A stretch of 64,000 nucleotides of DNA from Bradyrhizobium lablabi (lineage in GTDB: Bacteria > Pseudomonadota > Alphaproteobacteria > Rhizobiales > Xanthobacteraceae), in the NCBI RefSeq assembly GCF_900141755.1, contig NZ_LT670844.1:1674001-1738000 (forward strand), written 5' to 3'. Below the pieces are notes generated by a model. That model searched no databases, was not told the DNA's origin, and worked only from the letters and a program-made list of their open reading frames with translations. Positions 42,680 through 52,788 of this stretch are shown one piece after another; the first letter of the stretch is position 1, and each line of letters opens with the position of its first letter. Made by a program: the position numbers and the translations under genes.

Positions 42680-44271
42680 GTTTTCACCACGCGCTCATGC
42701 AGGCGGCTGATGGCGTCGAGCGACGACAGAATGGCGCCCTCCTGCCAGGCCGGAATGTAGGACGCGTGCTCGCCCGCCAGCACGATCCTGCCGTCGATCT
42801 GGCAGAGATTTTCATAATGCTCGCCCCTCGCTTGGTCGCTCCAGTTGCCGGCGCAGCCCAAGGTGAAGGGCACGCGGTGCCAGGCGATGGCGATGCCGTT
42901 CTCGAACTCGGCATTATATTGCGGATGAATCATCGCGCCGAATCCGACCGCGCGGCGGACGCGCTCGGCGGGCGTCATCGAGGTGAATTCATACGCATTG
43001 GGGCCGTCGAAGAGATACGCGCCGAGCAGCACGCCCTTGCCCGCACCGTTGAAGCCGGTGTTGGGATAGGCGATTTGCCGGATTGGCAGATCCGTATAGC
43101 TGATGCCGCCATAGATCGCCTCATCGTCCTCCCAGAAACGGCGCTTGAACTGCAGGCCGATCTTGACGGAGGGCGAATAGGGCACGGCATCGATCGCCGC
43201 CTTCATGCGGTCGCCGATTTCGAGCGGAAGCTGGCTGAGGATCGGGAGCGGGATGGTGCAGACGCACCAATCGGCTTTTGCCTGCTGCGGCGTGCCTGCG
43301 GATTTGAGGTCGGTATAGGTGACGGTGACGCCACTGTCGTCTTGCTGGATGCGGGTCACCTTGGCGTCGTAGCGGATGAGGTCGCCGACTTCCTTTGCAA
43401 AAGCCTTGCCGATCATGTCCATGCCGCCGACCGGCTGAAACATCGTGGTCTGAAAACTGTGGCGCGCGAAATTCTGTAAGTAGACCCAGAGCCGCGACTT
43501 CAGGATCTCGGAAAGATGGACCGGTTCGCCCGGGATCGGCACCGCGGTCAAGCCGCCGCCGGGATCCTTGGCGTAGCCGCGAAACTCCGCGGAAATCAGA
43601 TTTGCCTTGTAGGCGTAGTTATTGTCCAGCGCACCCCAGTATCTCAACGCCTGCAGGAGGATCTCGCGATCCTGTTTCGTTACGGCCTCGTCGAGCTTGC
43701 CTTGTTGGGTGACCTTGGCGAGCAATTCCGAGACCTGTCCCTGGAAATCGGTCTTGATGTCGCGAATCCGCTGCGGCGCGCCGCCGAAAGCGTTGGTCGC
43801 ATGCAAGAGCGCGTTGTGATTGAGCTGGATGAAGGGCTCGAGCGCGACGCCGAGCCGCTTGCAGTAATCCAATAGCGCACGATGGTGATAGGGAATCCGC
43901 CACGGGCCGGGATTGAGATAGAGGCCCTGGTCGAATTCGCAGGTCTGGCTGGCACCACCGAGTTCGGTAAAGGAATCGCCGCCGCGCAGGGTCCAGTTGC
44001 GGCCCCCGGGCCTGTTGTTGAACTCCAGGATCCGCACCTGGTATCCGGCCTTGCGCAATTCGAGCGCCGCCGTCATGCCGGCAAGCCCGGCGCCGAGGAT
44101 CAGGACGGAAGCGCCCTTCGGATCGCCCTCGAGCTTGATCGGGCCTTTATATCCGGAGTCGGAGGCAAAGCCGAGCGAGGTCATCGCGTGATACATCGCA
44201 GCGCTGCCGGAAACCGCTCCGATCAGGGAGAGCAGGTCGCGCCGACTAACGAATGCAGGCTCGCTTTGCAT
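42676..44271 (-). CDS. Exported flavin monoamine oxidase/dehydrogenase
   Basis: FAD enzyme of 531 residues in the amine oxidase family, which oxidises amines to imines. The N-terminus has a Tat signal (SRRDLLSLIGAVSG). The dinucleotide motif GAGLAG is at 60-65, followed by the acidic ELEF-type strand end and RPGGRNWTLRGG; the C-terminal FAD motif is VLAGEHASYIPAWQEGAI. The ATG at 44271 starts the Tat signal; an earlier TTG is in frame at 44304. Cotranscribed with cytochrome c, so it may pass electrons to haem and not to O2. The amine substrate is unknown. Confidence 0.88.
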   Translation of the reverse strand: MQSEPAFVSRRDLLSLIGAVSGSAAMYHAMTSLGFASDSGYKGPIKLEGDPKGASVLILGAGLAGMTAALELRKAGYQVRILEFNNRPGGRNWTLRGGDSFTELGGASQTCEFDQGLYLNPGPWRIPYHHRALLDYCKRLGVALEPFIQLNHNALLHATNAFGGAPQRIRDIKTDFQGQVSELLAKVTQQGKLDEAVTKQDREILLQALRYWGALDNNYAYKANLISAEFRGYAKDPGGGLTAVPIPGEPVHLSEILKSRLWVYLQNFARHSFQTTMFQPVGGMDMIGKAFAKEVGDLIRYDAKVTRIQQDDSGVTVTYTDLKSAGTPQQAKADWCVCTIPLPILSQLPLEIGDRMKAAIDAVPYSPSVKIGLQFKRRFWEDDEAIYGGISYTDLPIRQIAYPNTGFNGAGKGVLLGAYLFDGPNAYEFTSMTPAERVRRAVGFGAMIHPQYNAEFENGIAIAWHRVPFTLGCAGNWSDQARGEHYENLCQIDGRIVLAGEHASYIPAWQEGAILSSLDAISRLHERVVKT

Positions 44272-44420
44272 CGTTATCTGTTGCTCAATCCTTATCCGGC
44301 ACAAGAACGAAGATACAATGATATTCTGCGTCGGGCGTCGAGCGTTTATCGCCAGCCACAGGATTTATCGCGAATTTGTGACCTCACGGACGCCGCCGAC
44401 TCATGAGGCCGCAAATTGCC

Positions 44421-45197
44421 TCAGGCGTCGATGATCGCCACCGCCCGGGTCCAGCCCGCCGAGGCGCGCTCGATCTTCACCGGAAAACATGACACCATGA
44501 ATCCGGTCGACGGCAGTTGCTCGAGATTGTGCAGCTTTTCGATGTGGCAATAGCCGATGTGGCGGCCGGCCTTGTGGCCTTCCCAGATCAGGCTGGCGTC
44601 TTTTGTTTCCGCGTATTTTTTCGCGGTGTAGACGAACGGCGCGTCCCAGCTCCAGCCATCGATGCCGGTCAGCCGCACGCCGCGCTCGAGCAGATACATC
44701 GTCGCCTCATAGCCCATGCCGCAGCCTGACGTGACGTAGTCCGGCCGGCCGTATTTGGCGCCGGCGCTGGTATTGACGACGACGATCTCGAGCGGCGACA
44801 GCGTATGGCCGATGCGTTTCAGTTCGGTTTCGACATCCTTTGCGGTGGCGACATAGCCGTCGGGCAAATGCCGGAAATCGAGTTTGACGCCCGGCTGCAG
44901 GCACCATTCCAGCGGCACCTCGTCGATGGTCCAGGAACGCATCCCCCGATTCATGGTCGGGTGAAAGTGCCAGGGCGCGTCGAGATGGGTGCCGTTATGG
45001 GTGGAAAGGTTGACCTGCTCGACCGCCCAGCCCTGCCCGTCCGGCAGATCTTCGGCCTTGAGCCCTTCGAAAAACTGCAGCATGCGCGGCAGGCCCTGCT
45101 GGTGATCGATATACTGGATGGTCGGATGGTTGCCGGGCGGATCGGCCGGCACATCGTTTTGCAACGGCACGGAAATATCGATCAGTCGTCTGGCCAT
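44421..45197 (-). CDS. Cyclase-family metal-dependent hydrolase
   Basis: Cytoplasmic hydrolase of 258 residues in the cyclase/kynurenine formamidase family. The metal motif NLSTHNGTHLDAPWHF is near residue 63, and GCGMGYEATMYLLERG lies in the middle. Members hydrolyse formamides, isatin or lactones. GGAGG precedes the ATG. The next gene upstream on the same strand encodes a tripartite-transporter binding protein, 46 bases away, so the pair may import and cleave one organic acid amide. The substrate is not known. Confidence 0.85.
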   Translation of the reverse strand: MARRLIDISVPLQNDVPADPPGNHPTIQYIDHQQGLPRMLQFFEGLKAEDLPDGQGWAVEQVNLSTHNGTHLDAPWHFHPTMNRGMRSWTIDEVPLEWCLQPGVKLDFRHLPDGYVATAKDVETELKRIGHTLSPLEIVVVNTSAGAKYGRPDYVTSGCGMGYEATMYLLERGVRLTGIDGWSWDAPFVYTAKKYAETKDASLIWEGHKAGRHIGYCHIEKLHNLEQLPSTGFMVSCFPVKIERASAGWTRAVAIIDA

Positions 45198-45243
45198 GGG
45201 TTTTCCTCCTGTCGTTATTATTTGCAGCCATCGCGGCTATCAA

Positions 45244-46254
45244 TCACATCGGCTTGATGCCGGCTTTGGCGACGACGTCACGCCATTTCGGCACTTCGTC
45301 ATCGATGCGCTTTCGCATGCCCTCGCGCCCGTTGGCGATGACCTCGAAACCGTTGTCGCGCAATTGCTGGGCAATGTCGGGCCGCTTTAGAAGCTCGACC
45401 GACTTCGCCGACAACAGCGCGACGATCTCAGGCGCGGTCTTGGCCGGCGCCAAGAAACCCTGGAAGGTATCGGCGATCAAGTCCGTAAAGCCGAGCTCGA
45501 CCATGGTCGGCACCTCAGGCAGATCGAACCACCGGCGCGCGCCGGTGACGGCGAGCGCCTTCAACGCACCGCTCTCGATGAGAGGATGCGCAGGCGGCAG
45601 CGCCGCGCAGGCGAGCTGGGTGGTGCCGCCGAGCACCGCCTGGATCGCGGGACCCGCGCCGGAGAACGGCACATGCGTGATTTGAATGCCGCTGACGATC
45701 TTGAGCAGCTCGCTCGATAGATGCGGCGTGGTGCCGATGCCTGGGCTCGCGTAGTTGAGCTCATTCGGATCGGCTTTTGCGCGGGCGATCATCTCGGCAA
45801 TCGAATTGATGCCGAGCTTGGGGTTAGCCAGAAATACATTCGGTGAGGTCCCCAGTTCAGCGATCGGTGCGAAGTCCTTGTAGGGATCGTAGGGGATCGT
45901 TGCATAAAGACCGGGATTGACGACATAGGCGCTCGAGGTGATCAGGAGCGTGTAGCCGTCCGGCTCGGCATGCGCCGCAGCCCCGATCCCGATATTGCCG
46001 CCGGCCCCGGCCTTGTTCTCGATAATCATGGTGCCGCCGATGGCTTCGCCGAGATGCTTGGTAATGATGCGCGCCATGATGTCGGTTGGCCCCGCGGGAG
46101 CGAACGGCACGATGATCTTGATGGTTCGTTCAGGATAGAGAGCCGCCCTCGCCTGCCTCAGGCCGATTCCTGGCGCGGCAAGCGCGCCGATCGCAAGGCC
46201 CGCGCTGCGCAACACCGCGCGGCGCGATGGATGGGTCAATTTCCGACCCGGCAT
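45244..46254 (-). CDS. Tripartite tricarboxylate transporter binding protein (Bug family)
   Basis: Periplasmic solute-binding protein of 336 residues. A Tat signal (SRRAVLRSAGLAIG) with cleavage near ARAALYP is followed by the Bug/TctC motifs IKIIVPFAPAGPTDIMAR, VIENKAGAGGN-type MIIENKAGAGGNIG, GYTLL and PFSGAGPAIQAVLGG. Such proteins bind carboxylates or amides. The membrane partners TctA and TctB are not in the window, which is common for orphan Bug genes. Paired with the cyclase-family hydrolase downstream. Confidence 0.9.
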   Translation of the reverse strand: MPGRKLTHPSRRAVLRSAGLAIGALAAPGIGLRQARAALYPERTIKIIVPFAPAGPTDIMARIITKHLGEAIGGTMIIENKAGAGGNIGIGAAAHAEPDGYTLLITSSAYVVNPGLYATIPYDPYKDFAPIAELGTSPNVFLANPKLGINSIAEMIARAKADPNELNYASPGIGTTPHLSSELLKIVSGIQITHVPFSGAGPAIQAVLGGTTQLACAALPPAHPLIESGALKALAVTGARRWFDLPEVPTMVELGFTDLIADTFQGFLAPAKTAPEIVALLSAKSVELLKRPDIAQQLRDNGFEVIANGREGMRKRIDDEVPKWRDVVAKAGIKPM

Positions 46255-46407
46255 GACATCCTCCCGATGCAGTTATTGTTTCGACCATCATCGCCTCTGC
46301 AAATCATACAGTCAATCAACGCGACGCCACGTTTCATGGCACGTGCTTCAAGATGTGATGGGCAATCTTTTCGCGTGACATGCCTGCGCTGGAAAATCAC
46401 AAACCGC

Positions 46408-46440
46408 TTGACTTCATAATATGAAGTGTTGACTATAATA
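46408..46440 (+). promoter_or_regulatory. Promoter with perfect 17-base palindromic operator
   Basis: ACTTCATAATATGAAGT (46411-46427) is a perfect palindrome around one centre base. It lies between a TTGACT (46408-46413) and a TATAAT (46434-46439) spaced 20 bases apart. A regulator bound here would control the genes at 46492-47985, one of which encodes an HxlR-type regulator. The 20-base spacer is longer than standard and recalls MerR-type promoters. Confidence 0.6.
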
Positions 46441-46491
46441 TCAGTACTAAGATGCCCGTTCAGGTGGCATGGCGATTGAGCGGAGACGGAC

Positions 46492-46926
46492 ATGACGATC
46501 CTGCAGGTGGGCGGCGCGACCGCGACGGCGCGCAGCTTCTGGCTCGGTGTTGCGGCCTATCTAGTCCCGACCTTTCCGATCGCCTATGCGTGGCACCTGG
46601 TCGTGTTCGCACCCACCTATGAAGCCCTCGGGATCTATCGGCCGGATCCAATCATCCCGTTCGGCTTCGCATCAATGTTGATTCAGGGAATCGTATTCTC
46701 GTGGGCCTATCCGCGGCTGTTTCCCGGACGTGGCAGCGCGATCCTCAAACCGGGCCTCGCTTACGGGCTCGCGCTCGCGATCCTGTCGTGGTCATTCACC
46801 ACGCTCGCGGTCGCGGCCAAGAATATCATGACCTCGGTACCCGCCTTTGTTCAGTTGGAGACCGGCTTTACGTTGCTGCAGTTTCTGATCGTCGGACCGC
46901 TGATCGCACTTGCCTACCGGAATTGA
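46492..46926 (+). CDS. Small integral membrane protein, unknown function
   Basis: A 144-residue protein with four likely membrane segments (about 15-38, 58-75, 88-108 and 122-140). No name can be given; several short bacterial membrane protein families look like this. GCGGAGACGG lies just before the ATG. It begins the unit membrane protein - YCII protein - HxlR regulator behind the palindromic promoter at 46408. Confidence 0.75.
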   Translation: MTILQVGGATATARSFWLGVAAYLVPTFPIAYAWHLVVFAPTYEALGIYRPDPIIPFGFASMLIQGIVFSWAYPRLFPGRGSAILKPGLAYGLALAILSWSFTTLAVAAKNIMTSVPAFVQLETGFTLLQFLIVGPLIALAYRN

Positions 46927-46984
46927 TCGCGGCCAGCGCGGCGTTTGATCCGAAAAAATCTGAGATTGAAACAGGGGAGTTGTT

Positions 46985-47293
46985 ATGCCGAAATACATCA
47001 TCGCTTATCATGGCGGCGTGAAATTTGAGAGCCCGGAGCAAGGCGCCGCGCATATGGCAAAGTGGAAAGCCTGGGTCGGTGAGCTCGGCGACGCCGTCGT
47101 CAATCCCGGCACACCATTGGCAAAGGGCAAGTTGATAAACTCCCGCGGCGTATCGGATGCCGGGGAAAATCTGTTGACCGGCTTTTCGATGATCATGGCC
47201 GACAGCATGGACGCCGCGCTCAAAATGGCTCAGCGCTGCCCGTATGTTGATCATGGTACTGTCGAAGTCGCGGAAGTCATGGAAATGAAGTGA
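46985..47293 (+). CDS. YCII-related protein
   Basis: A 102-residue cytoplasmic protein of the YCII (YciI) fold, a ferredoxin-like alpha/beta domain. It begins MPKYIIAYHGGVKFESPE and ends with CPYVDHGTVEVAEVMEMK, where the conserved CP.....G..E of the family is visible. Members act as small hydrolases, lyases or regulators; the function here is unknown. GGGGAG is seven bases upstream. Cotranscribed with the flanking genes by short gaps. Confidence 0.8.
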   Translation: MPKYIIAYHGGVKFESPEQGAAHMAKWKAWVGELGDAVVNPGTPLAKGKLINSRGVSDAGENLLTGFSMIMADSMDAALKMAQRCPYVDHGTVEVAEVMEMK

Positions 47294-47322
47294 TGAGGAA
47301 ATGTCACCGCCGTGTCGCTTGA

Positions 47323-47985
47323 ATGAGTGGAGCACGCTATAACCAGTTCTGCGCGCTGGCGCGGGCCGCGGAGATCATTGGAGAGCGCTGGACACTGCTC
47401 ATCATCCGCGAGCTCTTGCTCAACCCGATGCGGTTCGGCGATCTCGGCGCGCGGCTCGACGCTATAAGCCCTGCGCTTCTGACGGCGCGTCTCGATGCGT
47501 TGATCGAAAGCGGCATCGTGCGACGCACGAGCCTGCCCGCGCCGTTCAAGGCCCAGGTCTATGAGCTGACCGAGATCGGCCTTGCCGTGCAACCTGCGAT
47601 CCGGGAGCTGATCCGCTGGGGCGGACGCTTCCTTTTTCCCATGCAGGAAGACGACAGGTTCGAGCCGGATTGGGCGCTGCTCGCGCTCGACGCCATCGCG
47701 CGCCGCACGCCGACGCCGGAGTGCCGCATCGGCTTGCTTGTGCCGCACCGGGAGCGTCCCGCAAGCTTTGTGGTCGAGGGCGGAGCTGAGGGAACACGCA
47801 TCGCCAAGGGAGAGCCATCGGGTGGTGCGGTGATCGAGGCGCGGTTCGATGTCCTGCTGCAAATCCTCGCCAGGCAAGTGTCGCTCGACGCGGCGGTTAC
47901 GAGCCGCAAGGCCAGGACCGAAGGGAGCACACGCACCTTGCGCAAGCTGCCAGAACTGTTCGATCTGGCCACGGCTAGAAGCTGA
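47323..47985 (+). CDS. HxlR-type regulator with C-terminal SCP2-like domain
   Basis: DNA-binding protein of 220 residues. Residues 5-100 are an HxlR winged helix (CALARAAEIIGERWTLLIIR, MRFGDLGARL, ISPALLTARLDALIESGIV). Residues about 115-215 form a second domain that resembles the SCP2-like sterol-carrier fold, a pairing seen in some HxlR relatives, and might bind a hydrophobic ligand. The nearby perfect palindrome at 46411-46427 is its likely operator. Start: ATG at 47323, 30 bases after the YCII gene. Confidence 0.82.
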   Translation: MSGARYNQFCALARAAEIIGERWTLLIIRELLLNPMRFGDLGARLDAISPALLTARLDALIESGIVRRTSLPAPFKAQVYELTEIGLAVQPAIRELIRWGGRFLFPMQEDDRFEPDWALLALDAIARRTPTPECRIGLLVPHRERPASFVVEGGAEGTRIAKGEPSGGAVIEARFDVLLQILARQVSLDAAVTSRKARTEGSTRTLRKLPELFDLATARS

Positions 47986-48032
47986 GGGCGTAGCGGGAAC
48001 GCGCGCAGCACGGCGCGCCAAATGCCGACCGA

Positions 48033-48194
48033 TCAGACTGCCGCTTGATTGGTCGTCCTGACGAGCTTTGGATAGCGGGGGCGGAGATTGTCGGAGTGCG
48101 CCATGCCATTCGACGACACGTAGAGCCGTACTGCCACAAACGCGGCGTTCAACGCCAGCCACCCGGCCAGTCCAAGTACGATCGTCGACGTCAT
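48033..48194 (-). CDS. Small membrane protein, unknown function
   Basis: A 53-residue protein with one membrane segment (IVLGLAGWLALNAAFVAVRLYV) and a hydrophilic tail. The start is fixed by a perfect GGAGGAG six bases before the ATG at 48194. The frame is open further upstream without coding character. Confidence 0.65.
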   Translation of the reverse strand: MTSTIVLGLAGWLALNAAFVAVRLYVSSNGMAHSDNLRPRYPKLVRTTNQAAV

Positions 48195-48569
48195 GTTCTC
48201 CTCCCCGCCAGATTCGGCAATGGCGATAATAAAATAAATTTTTGTGACGAGCGCGAAGATTCGATGCGGCGACGCACCAATTCTGCTGACCATCCGCCCG
48301 TATAAATCCGGACCTTGCCCAATCCAGAGTTTATCCCGGCGACGGGTTCGCGACGTCTCGCACGGCGACGCCGCCGCCATGTCGAAGGCTCAGGAAAGGC
48401 CGGAATTCAATTTCATCGCGAGGAGCGGTGGGAACCGGACCTTCGATGACGCGCCTGATCTCTATAAAAATGGGTCCAGGAAGGCGCTCAGCGCGTCTAG
48501 TTTGACACGGGCAATCGCTATATGGCTCTAGGAGAAAGGTTGGAACTGGCAATAGCGGGAGCTCGTGTG
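48195..48569. other. Intergenic region with no gene seen
   Basis: 375 bases between a small minus-strand gene and a small plus-strand gene. Open frames here are short and lack a ribosome-binding site or family signs. An AT-rich patch at 48225-48245 could be a promoter for the minus-strand gene. Confidence 0.35.
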
Positions 48570-48821
48570 ATGGCCAAACTGGAATTTCGCTGGATCTTAT
48601 TTGCACTATTTTTAGGCGTTGGGCTGTCGACCGATCGCGTTGCAGCCGTAACCGTGGAGGTCGCCAAGAAGTGCAACGTTCTTGTCGCAAAAGCCTTCCC
48701 TCCCGTGCAACCTGGCAACCCAGCGGCAGGCAGCAAAGGGAAGTCCCCTGACGCGCAGGCCTATTTTAAAAAATGCCTGGATAAGGGGGGCAATATGGAC
48801 GATGGCACCCCCAAACAATAG
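48570..48821 (+). CDS. Small exported two-cysteine protein (paralogue of 52434-52667)
   Basis: An 83-residue protein with an N-terminal signal (LEFRWILFALFLGVGLS, cleavage near VAAVT) and a short mature part with two cysteines: VAKKCNVLVAKAF and QAYFKKCLDKGGN. The same pattern (AK[KR]C ... PG ... QAYF..C..K.GN) recurs in the protein at 52434. GGAG lies eight bases before the ATG. A disulfide between the two Cys is likely after export. Function unknown. Confidence 0.65.
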   Translation: MAKLEFRWILFALFLGVGLSTDRVAAVTVEVAKKCNVLVAKAFPPVQPGNPAAGSKGKSPDAQAYFKKCLDKGGNMDDGTPKQ

Positions 48822-48943
48822 CGAAACAAGTTGCCGTCGTGAGACCGCGATTGAACGAGCGGCATCGGGCATCAAATAAGACGAACCTTGACGTGTCAGC
48901 CGCGTTGTTGGAGCTGGATAGGCCAGTGTTGGAGTTCGATCGA

Positions 48944-49183
48944 ATGAAGCGTCTGCAGTGTATTTTTATCCTGCTGCTGGCAACATCGATCCCCATGCGT
49001 GGGGTGCTGGCGCAGGGAACGCACGATCCTTCAACGCCACCCCAACCCTTTGTGGTGCAGCAAGGCCCGCTGCCGACGAACACCACGCCGCCGACGCCGA
49101 ACCGCGTGCAACGGAACATCTTTTCTCCGGACGCACCGACGCCGAGAGCGCAGCGGATTTTTCGACGCGGAACGACCCGCTGA
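48944..49183 (+). CDS. Small exported proline-rich protein, unknown function
   Basis: A 79-residue protein with a signal peptide (MKRLQCIFILLLATSIP, cleavage near VLAQ) and a mature part rich in Pro, Thr and Gln, ending in a basic tail (RAQRIFRRGTTR). GGAG is nine bases before the ATG. Nothing in it points to a function. Confidence 0.55.
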   Translation: MKRLQCIFILLLATSIPMRGVLAQGTHDPSTPPQPFVVQQGPLPTNTTPPTPNRVQRNIFSPDAPTPRAQRIFRRGTTR

Positions 49184-49198
49184 CGATCCCTGCTCCAT

Positions 49199-49624
49199 TC
49201 ATTGCAAGGAACGGCGGAGGACCGGGCGTTCGATTGCCGAATTGACACGCTGCCGCCACTTTTTGTGGACGGCCTGCTTGGATATCCCGCAGCAGGTGCC
49301 GATCATGTCCAGAGAGGCGCCCGCGGCACGCGCCCTTCCAACCGCGACAGAGAATGCGACCCCTTGTCTCAGCTCGATCGCGGCCTGGATTGCAGCCAAT
49401 GATCTCTGTTTTTTTCGTGCCGCGCGGTGCAGCTCTCTATTTCTTTTCAGCTGCGCGTCTCTCGCGAGCTGCGAAGGATGGCGAACGCCCTTTAGCCGAT
49501 AATATCGACCGGTCACCGATCCCAAAGATTTGCCAAGTTGTTTTGATATTTCGCGAAAGCTCAGACCTTCCGACTTGAGTCTCAGGATCGTTTCGTCGGT
49601 TATGGTTCTGTTTCGCACAGGCAT
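49199..49624 (-). CDS. Double helix-turn-helix DNA-binding protein, unknown
   Basis: A 141-residue basic protein with two HTH-like segments: residues about 8-45 (TDETILRLKSEGLSFREISK then SVTGRYYRLKG), which recall GcrA- or Myb-like recognition helices, and about 100-125 (GASLDMIGTCCGISKQAVHKKW). It lies 40 bases after pckA on the same strand. It is probably a local transcription or cell-cycle regulator, or a transposase-like remnant; no family name is secure. Confidence 0.6.
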   Translation of the reverse strand: MPVRNRTITDETILRLKSEGLSFREISKQLGKSLGSVTGRYYRLKGVRHPSQLARDAQLKRNRELHRAARKKQRSLAAIQAAIELRQGVAFSVAVGRARAAGASLDMIGTCCGISKQAVHKKWRQRVNSAIERPVLRRSLQ

Positions 49625-49663
49625 GATTTTGTTTCACTGCGCCTTCGATGGCTTCGCTGAATC

Positions 49664-51280
<1,617 letters not shown>

Positions 51281-51665
51281 CTTAAGTCCCCTCTCTGCTC
51301 CATGGAGCCACGAAAGCCTGGCTTTAACTTGGCAGGCGCTGTCTCCATCCGATCCCCAAAAGCCGAGCAATAATGATGCCAAGGCAAATGGCCGGGGCGC
51401 GTTTTCTTCCGCACCCCCAGCAGGGGCGATTGTTTATTTCGCAGAGCTGCAGAGACTTTCAGCAGCTTTTGACCAATAACTGGCCCGTTAGCGCGTCGTT
51501 GTTATCAAACTGTCAAATGCGGCCGGGCAGCGACACAACTGAGCCCAATTGGCGGCCTTCAAATTGAGCGGATGTAAGGACGACGGCGCTTGGCGAGGCC
51601 GGAGATGAAGGAGGCAACTCGTCGAGGCAGCCTCGCTATGCCCACCTATTTTGCTTAACGCTCAC

Positions 51666-51875
51666 TTATTTTGCCGGCACACAGACAAATGAAACGTCGG
51701 GCGACGCCTTGCCGCTGAGATTGACAGCCTCGGTTGACCTGGCCGCCTTCAGGCACGCAGGCATGTCGGTGAAAGACGATATGTGAACGGCGCCGGAGCC
51801 GTTGCTGGCGGTCCACATCAAAATAAGCACGACAGCCACTATTATTCCTTCTCCGTTGGCTGACAGGCACTTCAT
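51666..51875 (-). CDS. Small exported protein, unknown function
   Basis: A 69-residue protein with a hydrophobic N-terminal segment (IIVAVVLILMWTA) and a mature part with two cysteines (MPACLKAARSTEAVN and VSFVCVPAK). The end with an exposed Cys and C-terminal PAK is a pattern of short Bradyrhizobium exported proteins. No strong ribosome-binding site was found, so the start is uncertain. Confidence 0.55.
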   Translation of the reverse strand: MKCLSANGEGIIVAVVLILMWTASNGSGAVHISSFTDMPACLKAARSTEAVNLSGKASPDVSFVCVPAK

Positions 51876-52009
51876 CTGACTAGCCCGGGTCTGGCGTTGA
51901 TGATCATCAATTCATCGGCGTGGAATCACGCTGGCGGACGGGTTTCCCCGGGAACCGCAACGTCTTCGATGACAATCAGGGTTGATCTGATCGCGAGCTC
52001 CGCTATGAA

Positions 52010-52025
52010 TTGAAACATGTTTCAA
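52010..52025. promoter_or_regulatory. Perfect 16-base palindrome over a start codon
   Basis: TTGAAACATGTTTCAA reads the same on both strands and includes the ATG (52017) of the VanZ-like gene. It may be an operator or an RNA hairpin that blocks translation; no ribosome-binding site is evident in front of it. Confidence 0.4.
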
Positions 52026-52358
52026 AAGCTAGTCGCGCTCGCCGCGTGGGGCACCCTCGGCTTCATCACCTTTGCAACGCTGTCCCCGATTGGGCTTCGG
52101 CCCCATGCGGCGACCGATATCGGCATTGAGCACGTAGCCGCGTTCTCGGTTGCCGGGTTTTTATTTGGCGTGGCGTACCCGCGCCGCATAATCCCTGTCA
52201 TCGTGCTCGTGCTCGGAAGCGCCATTATCCTGGAAGTCCTGCAGCTGTACACTCCTGATCGCCATGCCCGGCTGCTCGATCTCGGCCTCAAGCTATTGGG
52301 CGGCTCGATTGGTATCGCCATCGCCTGCGTTCTGCGGCCGTTGAGGCCTATCGCCTGA
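52017..52358 (+). CDS. VanZ-like membrane protein
   Basis: A 113-residue protein with three to four hydrophobic segments (LVALAAWGTLGFITFATLS; EHVAAFSVAGFLFGVAY; IIPVIVLVLGSAIILEVLQ; LLGGSIGIAIACVL). The pattern TLSP...H..AF...G.L.G.AYP and EVLQ.Y...R.....D is that of the VanZ family, found near polysaccharide and envelope genes. Biochemical role unknown. It opens the surface-related part of the window. Confidence 0.75.
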   Translation: MFQKLVALAAWGTLGFITFATLSPIGLRPHAATDIGIEHVAAFSVAGFLFGVAYPRRIIPVIVLVLGSAIILEVLQLYTPDRHARLLDLGLKLLGGSIGIAIACVLRPLRPIA

Positions 52359-52433
52359 GCCGTCGTTGGCACCATCGTTTGTCGCATGAAGATAGAATTT
52401 GGCACCCACAGCGCGATGTTTGAGAGGTCCTAC

Positions 52434-52667
52434 ATGGTAAAGCCTGCAGTCGCGGTGATTCTTCTGGTGATCGCCGGGCAAGGACCAGGAAGCGCGGTAG
52501 CCGCACCGAGCACCGAAACCGCCAAACGCTGCATTCACTATGCTTACCTGGTCTATCCCCATAAGCGCCCGGGCTCGGTACACATGAGCGGCGACCGTCA
52601 GGCCTATTTCACCGACTGTATGGCGAAAGATGGTAACGTGCCGCCGCCGAGCTCTTCCAAACCTTAG
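52434..52667 (+). CDS. Small exported two-cysteine protein (paralogue of 48570-48821)
   Basis: A 77-residue protein with a signal peptide (MVKPAVAVILLVIAGQG, cleavage near AVAAP). The mature part has AKRCIHYAYLVYP and RQAYFTDCMAKDGN, the same layout as the protein at 48570. I start at the ATG at 52434, which has AGAGG upstream. Function unknown; both copies are probably periplasmic with one disulfide. Confidence 0.65.
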   Translation: MVKPAVAVILLVIAGQGPGSAVAAPSTETAKRCIHYAYLVYPHKRPGSVHMSGDRQAYFTDCMAKDGNVPPPSSSKP

Positions 52668-52788
52668 CGCAATGCCGACCAATGCGGCGTTCGCCTGTGG
52701 CGAAAAGATGATGTTCTATGCCCCAAATTTGGGCTAGTCTGGTCCTATCATCCTATTCGACTCCACAATCAAGGACGCAGCGCACCCG

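Noticed and set aside
52010..52025. FixK/FNR box
   Set aside because: The palindrome has eight bases between TTGA and TCAA; FixK/FNR sites have six.
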